Assembly: GCA_902782795.1 (NCBI GenBank)
Contig: CACZOT010000166.1
Location: 1 to 8,665, forward strand
Reading direction: 5' to 3'
From: an uncultured Eubacteriales bacterium
GTDB lineage: Bacteria > Bacillota > Clostridia > Christensenellales > Aristaeellaceae
Length of the DNA stretch: 8,665 nt
Under the pieces are notes generated by a model that saw nothing but the letters and a program-made list of their open reading frames with translations, had not been told where the DNA came from and did no database searches. Numbering within the stretch: position 1 is the first letter of the stretch; every line of letters begins with the position of its first letter. Below, piece by piece: positions 5,423 to 8,665 of this stretch. A program made the translations under genes and the position numbers.

Positions 5423-6202
5423 ATGAAAGTCAACTACCACACCCACACGCCACGCTGCCAGCACGCCAAGGGCCAGCCGGAGGAGTACGTCCTCGCCGCC
5501 ATTGAGCAGGGGTTTGACACCCTCGGCTTCGCCGACCACACGCCCAACAATTATTCCACCGGCTTCGTCCCCACCATGCGCATGCGCGCGGAGGAGCTGC
5601 CCGATTACGTCGCCGACGTGCGCGCCGCGGCCGAGAAGTACAAGGACAAGATCCGCGTGCTCTGCGGCCTGGAGGCGGAGTATTTCCCGGCGCACCTGGG
5701 CTGGATCGTGGAGCAGAAGGAGAAATACCACCTGGATTACCTCATCCTCGGCAACCATTTCGATTCCACCGACGAGGGAGGCGCGTACTTCGGCCGCTGC
5801 CTGGAGCCGGCCCACCTGCGCCGCTACGTGGAGATGACCGCGCGCGGCATGCAGACAGGGGAATACATGTACCTGGCGCATCCGGACCTGCTCTTTGCCC
5901 AGTACCCCTCCTTCGACGCCGACGCCAAGGCCGCCGCCCGTGATCTGTGCGCAGCCGCCCGCGAGACGAACATGCCCCTGGAATACAACCTCCTGGGCGC
6001 GATGCGCGTGGAGCAGAACCTGTTCAAGGGCTTGGGCTACCCCTGCCCGCAGTTCTGGGAGGTCGTCGCGGAGGAGAAGATCCCCTGCATCATCGGCTTC
6101 GACGCGCACGACCCGGACCAGCTGCGCGCCCCGCAGCGCTACGCGAACGCCGTGGCCTACCTGGACGGGCTGGGCCTCGAGCGCCTGGAGAAGATCATCT
6201 AA
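5423..6202 (+). CDS. PHP-domain phosphoesterase, histidinol-phosphatase (HisK) like
   Basis: A 259-aa cytosolic metal-dependent phosphoesterase of the PHP superfamily, closest in motif order to Firmicutes-type histidinol phosphatase. Visible metal-site motifs are HTHTPRCQHA (6-15), GFADH (35-39), GLEAEY (82-87), LGNHF (109-113), LAHPD (151-155) and GFDAHDP (225-231), so all expected His/Asp/Glu ligands are present. The N-terminal placement of HTH fixes the start at M1, although the Shine-Dalgarno is weak (AAAGAGG, about 12 nt upstream). It follows the TIM-barrel gene by 33 nt and precedes the DUF4091 gene by 26 nt. No other histidine-biosynthesis gene is in view, so the true substrate may be another phosphoester, such as a sugar phosphate made by the neighbours. 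Family confident, substrate uncertain. Confidence 0.88.
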   Translation: MKVNYHTHTPRCQHAKGQPEEYVLAAIEQGFDTLGFADHTPNNYSTGFVPTMRMRAEELPDYVADVRAAAEKYKDKIRVLCGLEAEYFPAHLGWIVEQKEKYHLDYLILGNHFDSTDEGGAYFGRCLEPAHLRRYVEMTARGMQTGEYMYLAHPDLLFAQYPSFDADAKAAARDLCAAARETNMPLEYNLLGAMRVEQNLFKGLGYPCPQFWEVVAEEKIPCIIGFDAHDPDQLRAPQRYANAVAYLDGLGLERLEKII

Positions 6203-6228
6203 GATCCATTTCGAGGAGGACATACGCC

Positions 6229-7917
6229 ATGAAGCTGGAACTGAAACTGGTCAGCGCCCTGGAAAAGGTCTTTCTGGACGAGGCCCCCGCGCGGGAGGCC
6301 GCGGGGCACAGCGCCCTTCGCAACGAGCTGAGCTCCTTCCAGGCCGCCTTCATCCTGCGCCTGGAGAAGGACGAAGGCTGGCGCGATACGCAGCCGCTGC
6401 GCCTGGAGATCGAATCCCCCCTGAAGGAGTGCGTCCGCGTGCGCCGCGTGGTGCACGTGCCGGTGCGCATGTCCTCCTTCCGCCGGAGCGACGAGGACTA
6501 TCTGCGCCCCGCTCCCGGCCTGTTCCCGGATCTTTTGCAGGATCTGCAGCCCCACGCCGTCAAAGCCTTCCTGGACCAGTGGGATACCCTCTGGTTCGAC
6601 GTGGACCCGCAGGGCCGCTTCCCGGCGGGGGAATACCCCATCACCATCCGCCTCTTCCCGGGCGAGGAAAACGTCCGCGAGGGCATGCCGGACCCCGCCG
6701 TCGCCCTGGCCGAGGCGACCTACACCCTGACCATCATCGGGGCCGATCTCCCCAAGCAGACCCTGCGCCACACCAAGTGGCTGCACACGGACTGCCTGGC
6801 CGATTGGTACCGCGTGCCGGTCTTCTCTGAGGAATACTGGCGCATCGTGGAAAACTACATGGCGAACATGGCCGCGCGCGGCATCAACACCGTGCTCACG
6901 CCCATCCACACCCCGCCGCTGGATACCCGCGTCGGCGGCGAGCGGCCCACCGTGCAGCTGGTGGACGTGTTCTGCGACGGCGGCAAGTGGTCCTTCGGCT
7001 TTGAGAAGCTGGACCGTTGGGTGGAGACCGCCCGCCGCGCCGGCATCGAGTATTTCGAGATGGCTCACTTCTTCACCCAGTGGGGTGCGCGCTTCGCGCC
7101 GAAGATCGTCGCCCGCGTGGACGGCGAGCGCCGCCGCGTCTTCGGCTGGGACACGGACGGCACCGGCGAGGAGTACGCCGCCTTCCTGCGCGAATACGTG
7201 CCCGCCCTGTGCGCCCGCCTGCGCGCGCTGGGCGTATTCGAGAACTGCTACTTCCACATTTCCGACGAGCCTTCCGCCGACCATCTCGAGGGCTACATCA
7301 AGGCCAAGGAGATCGTCAAGCCCCTGCTGGGCGGCGGCGTGATCATCGACGCGCTTTCGGACGTTTCCTTCTACCTCTCCGGCGCGGTGGAGAAGCCTGT
7401 GCCCGCCGTCAACCACATCGTCCCCTTCCTGGAGGCGAATGTGCCCGGCCTCTGGTGCTATTACTGCATCGGCCAGAATTACAAGGTGGCCAACATCTTC
7501 ATCGGCATGCCCTCCTACCGCAACCGCGTCTACGCCGAGATGCTCTACAAGTACGACATCGAGGGCATCCTCCAGTGGGGCTACAACTTCTGGTACGCCC
7601 AGTATTCCGATTACCAGATCAACCCCTTCATCGATACCGAGAGCGACGGCTTCTCCCTCTCCGGCGACGCCTTCCAGGTCTATCCCGGCCGCGACGGCGC
7701 GCCCGTGGACTCCATCCGCCACATGGTCTCCTTCCAGGCCCTCGAGGATCTGCGCGCTATGCGCCTGCTCGAAAGCCTCGCCGGGCGCGAGGCGGTCCTC
7801 GCCCTCATCGACGGCGGCCTGGAGACGGGCGTCACCTTCGACGAGTACCCCCGCAGCGCCCAGTATCTCCTCGACCTGCGTGAGAAGATCAACCGCGAGA
7901 TCGCCGCGCGGGTGTGA
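6229..7917 (+). CDS. DUF4091-type glycoside hydrolase-like protein, cytosolic
   Basis: A 562-aa protein. Residues about 1-175 look like a beta-rich N-terminal domain (alternating strands such as CVRVRRVVHVPVRM and GEYPITIRLF). Residues about 180-460 are a TIM-barrel-like domain starting RHTKWLHTDCLADWY, with MAARGINTVLTPIHTPP (214-230), the IEYFEMAHFFTQWG strand (273-286) and HISDEP (343-348). SDEP near the middle is the hallmark of DUF4091 proteins, with D346 and E347 likely catalytic. GILQWGYNFWY (446-456) and the stretch with FQVYPG and DSIRHMVSFQALEDL (482-507) match the DUF4091 C-terminal region. No signal peptide is seen, so it acts on internal or imported substrate. GAGGAGG lies 9 nt before the ATG; the open frame extends upstream to 5947 inside the PHP gene but has no support. 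It is the last gene of the operon, ending before paired hairpins and a terminator. Glycan target unknown. Confidence 0.85.
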   Translation: MKLELKLVSALEKVFLDEAPAREAAGHSALRNELSSFQAAFILRLEKDEGWRDTQPLRLEIESPLKECVRVRRVVHVPVRMSSFRRSDEDYLRPAPGLFPDLLQDLQPHAVKAFLDQWDTLWFDVDPQGRFPAGEYPITIRLFPGEENVREGMPDPAVALAEATYTLTIIGADLPKQTLRHTKWLHTDCLADWYRVPVFSEEYWRIVENYMANMAARGINTVLTPIHTPPLDTRVGGERPTVQLVDVFCDGGKWSFGFEKLDRWVETARRAGIEYFEMAHFFTQWGARFAPKIVARVDGERRRVFGWDTDGTGEEYAAFLREYVPALCARLRALGVFENCYFHISDEPSADHLEGYIKAKEIVKPLLGGGVIIDALSDVSFYLSGAVEKPVPAVNHIVPFLEANVPGLWCYYCIGQNYKVANIFIGMPSYRNRVYAEMLYKYDIEGILQWGYNFWYAQYSDYQINPFIDTESDGFSLSGDAFQVYPGRDGAPVDSIRHMVSFQALEDLRAMRLLESLAGREAVLALIDGGLETGVTFDEYPRSAQYLLDLREKINREIAARV

Positions 7918-7928
7918 CGGCGAGCTGC

Positions 7929-7950
7929 GCCAGGGATTCCGTCCCCTGGC
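7929..7950 (+). repeat. GCCAGGG/CCCTGGC hairpin after the operon
   Basis: Arms GCCAGGG (7929-7935) and CCCTGGC (7944-7950) pair around an 8-nt loop, starting 12 nt after the DUF4091 stop. With the next hairpin it forms a compact double-hairpin unit resembling palindromic intergenic repeats of high-GC Clostridia. No T-tract follows it. Confidence 0.5.
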
Positions 7951-7956
7951 CCCCTG

Positions 7957-7979
7957 CTTAAGGGACAATGTCCCTTAAG
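7957..7979 (+). repeat. Perfect 10-bp palindrome CTTAAGGGAC-AAT-GTCCCTTAAG
   Basis: The arms match perfectly around a 3-nt loop. There is no T-tract after it, so it is not a classical terminator. Its form (AAGGGACAATGTCCCTT) resembles a repeat seen between genes in related genomes, which is recollection and not shown by this window, where it occurs once. Confidence 0.55.
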
Positions 7980-8038
7980 AATCCTATATTGGGGATTGTC
8001 TGGAACACAGAACAAAGCGGTTCCCGCGAAAAGAAATG

Positions 8039-8087
8039 GGCTCCGGTACCCTTGCGAAAAGGATACCGGAGCCTGTTTTATTGTTTT
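8039..8087 (+). terminator. Strong intrinsic terminator, probably bidirectional
   Basis: GGCTCCGGTA (8039-8048) pairs with TACCGGAGCC (8064-8073). After one C/A mismatch the stem continues with CCTT/AAGG around the loop GCGAAA. The tail TGTTTTATTGTTTT follows on the plus strand. On the minus strand the same stem is followed by CATTTCTTTT (complement of 8029-8038), so it can also stop transcripts of the converging ABC ATPase gene. It ends the tldD operon. Confidence 0.9.
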
Positions 8088-8105
8088 CCTCAATTGAGGG
8101 GTCCG

Positions 8106-8122
8106 GGGGGAATGATTCCCCC
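8106..8122. repeat. GGGGGAAT-G-ATTCCCCC palindrome
   Basis: An 8-bp perfect inverted repeat around a single central base, in the convergent intergenic region between the terminator and the ABC ATPase gene. It is probably part of a larger GC-rich palindromic repeat together with the hairpin at 8133-8153. Confidence 0.45.
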
Positions 8123-8132
8123 TGGCGGAGGT

Positions 8133-8153
8133 CCAGGAGGCGGAGCCTCATGG
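8133..8153. repeat. CCA-GAGGC/GCCTC-TGG hairpin
   Basis: GAGGC (8137-8141) pairs with GCCTC (8145-8149) around GGA. CCA and TGG extend the stem beyond one G/A mismatch. It lies just downstream of the minus-strand ABC gene and resembles the GTCCAGGxGGCGGAGCC palindromes that I associate with intergenic repeats of gut Clostridia. No T-tract is adjacent. Confidence 0.45.
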
Positions 8154-8177
8154 CGCGTTTCCCCGGCGGCGCTGTTT

Positions 8178-8665
8178 CTACAGCACCTTGTTGAGGAAAT
8201 CGATGAGGCGGGGGCTCTCCGGGTGATCGAAGAGCTCGTGGGAAGGCTTATCCTCTTCGATCTTGCCCTCGTCGAGGAAGATGGTGCGGGTGGAGACTTC
8301 GCGGGCGAAGCGCATTTCGTGGGTGACGATGATCATGGTCATGCCGGTCTTGGCCAGATCGCGCATGACGTCCAGCACCTCGCCGATCATCTCCGGGTCC
8401 AGAGCGCTGGTGGGCTCGTCGAAGAGCATGACGTCCGGGTTCATCATCAGGGCGCGCATGATGGCGACGCGCTGCTTCTGTCCGCCGGAGAGCTGGATGG
8501 GGTAGGCGCCGACGCGGTCGGCGAGGCCGACGCGGCCGAGGAGCTCCACGGCCTTCTTCTCCGCCTCCTCCTTGGACATGCCCTTGACTTTGATGGGGGC
8601 GATGGTCATGTTCTGGAGGATGGTCTTGTGCGGGAAGAGGTTGAAATGCTGGAAGACCATGCCCA
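8178..8665 (-). CDS. Polar amino acid ABC transporter ATPase (GlnQ/ArtP type), N-terminus cut by window edge
   Basis: The C-terminal 161 or so residues of an ABC ATPase for amino acid import; about 80 residues including Walker A lie beyond the window. Visible motifs are the Q-loop MVFQHFNLFPHKT, the ABC signature LSGGQKQRVAI, Walker B VMLFDEPTSALDPE with D-loop, and the H-loop IIVTHEM. Q-HFNLFPH, EMIGEVLDVM, THEMRFAREV and the C-terminal PRLIDFLNKVL are typical of the GlnQ/ArtP/HisP group. The ATG at 8660-8658 is internal (the Q-loop methionine) and not the start. The gene converges on the tldD operon, with a bidirectional terminator between. It is a different transporter from the MetNQ system at the other end. 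Substrate (Gln, Arg, His, cystine) cannot be told from this half. Confidence 0.93.
   Translation of the reverse strand, partial: GMVFQHFNLFPHKTILQNMTIAPIKVKGMSKEEAEKKAVELLGRVGLADRVGAYPIQLSGGQKQRVAIMRALMMNPDVMLFDEPTSALDPEMIGEVLDVMRDLAKTGMTMIIVTHEMRFAREVSTRTIFLDEGKIEEDKPSHELFDHPESPRLIDFLNKVL

Noticed and set aside
4310..6223. 637-codon minus-strand open frame opposite the TIM-barrel and PHP genes
   Set aside because: Runs antisense through two genes with clear motifs; composition is shadow-like and no plausible RBS or domain was seen.
6199..7968. 589-codon minus-strand open frame opposite the DUF4091 gene
   Set aside because: Antisense shadow of a recognised gene; no domain pattern.
1..8665. 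CRISPR array, tRNA/rRNA, insertion sequence or phage genes
   Set aside because: No spaced direct repeats, tRNA-like folds, transposase or integrase motifs were found on either strand.

Overview
The window is GC-rich, densely coded bacterial DNA with strong Shine-Dalgarno sites and sigma-70/sigma-A type promoters. The protein families, the leader architecture and the GC-rich palindromic intergenic repeats suggest a high-GC member of the Clostridia (gut or rumen type, possibly Christensenellales-like). That assignment is an inference; there is no rRNA or other marker gene here.

Layout. (1) Positions 1-1500, minus strand: a methionine-type ABC uptake operon read right to left. It has a promoter with an upstream LysR-type operator-like palindrome, a leader of about 160 nt holding a possible 20-codon Cys/Met-containing upstream ORF, then metQ (substrate-binding protein), a perfect intergenic hairpin, and metN (ATPase, cut by the window edge). 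(2) Positions 1613-7917, plus strand: a tightly packed five-gene operon with a good promoter. It runs tldD, tldE/pmbA-like, a TIM-barrel glycosyl-hydrolase-like protein (ATGA overlap with tldE), a PHP-domain histidinol-phosphatase-like phosphoesterase, and a DUF4091 glycoside-hydrolase-like protein. (3) Positions 7918-8177: a convergent intergenic region with four hairpins, including a strong terminator that looks bidirectional. (4) Positions 8178-8665, minus strand: the C-terminal two thirds of a GlnQ/ArtP-type amino-acid ABC ATPase.

The most striking observation is that MetQ appears to be circularly permuted. The half that is normally C-terminal (PND-TN motif, VIN-N motif, GAV end) comes first, directly after the signal peptide. 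The half that is normally N-terminal (ATP-PHA-IL, NYFQH-PYL, EPMGLY) comes second. All pocket motifs are kept, and the breakpoint lies where the two lobes normally cross over. The protein also lacks the lipobox cysteine usual for Gram-positive MetQ.

The central operon joins a predicted TldD/TldE metalloprotease pair to three cytosolic proteins of carbohydrate or phosphoester type. Its single promoter, short gaps and shared terminator suggest a common pathway whose substrate cannot be read from sequence.
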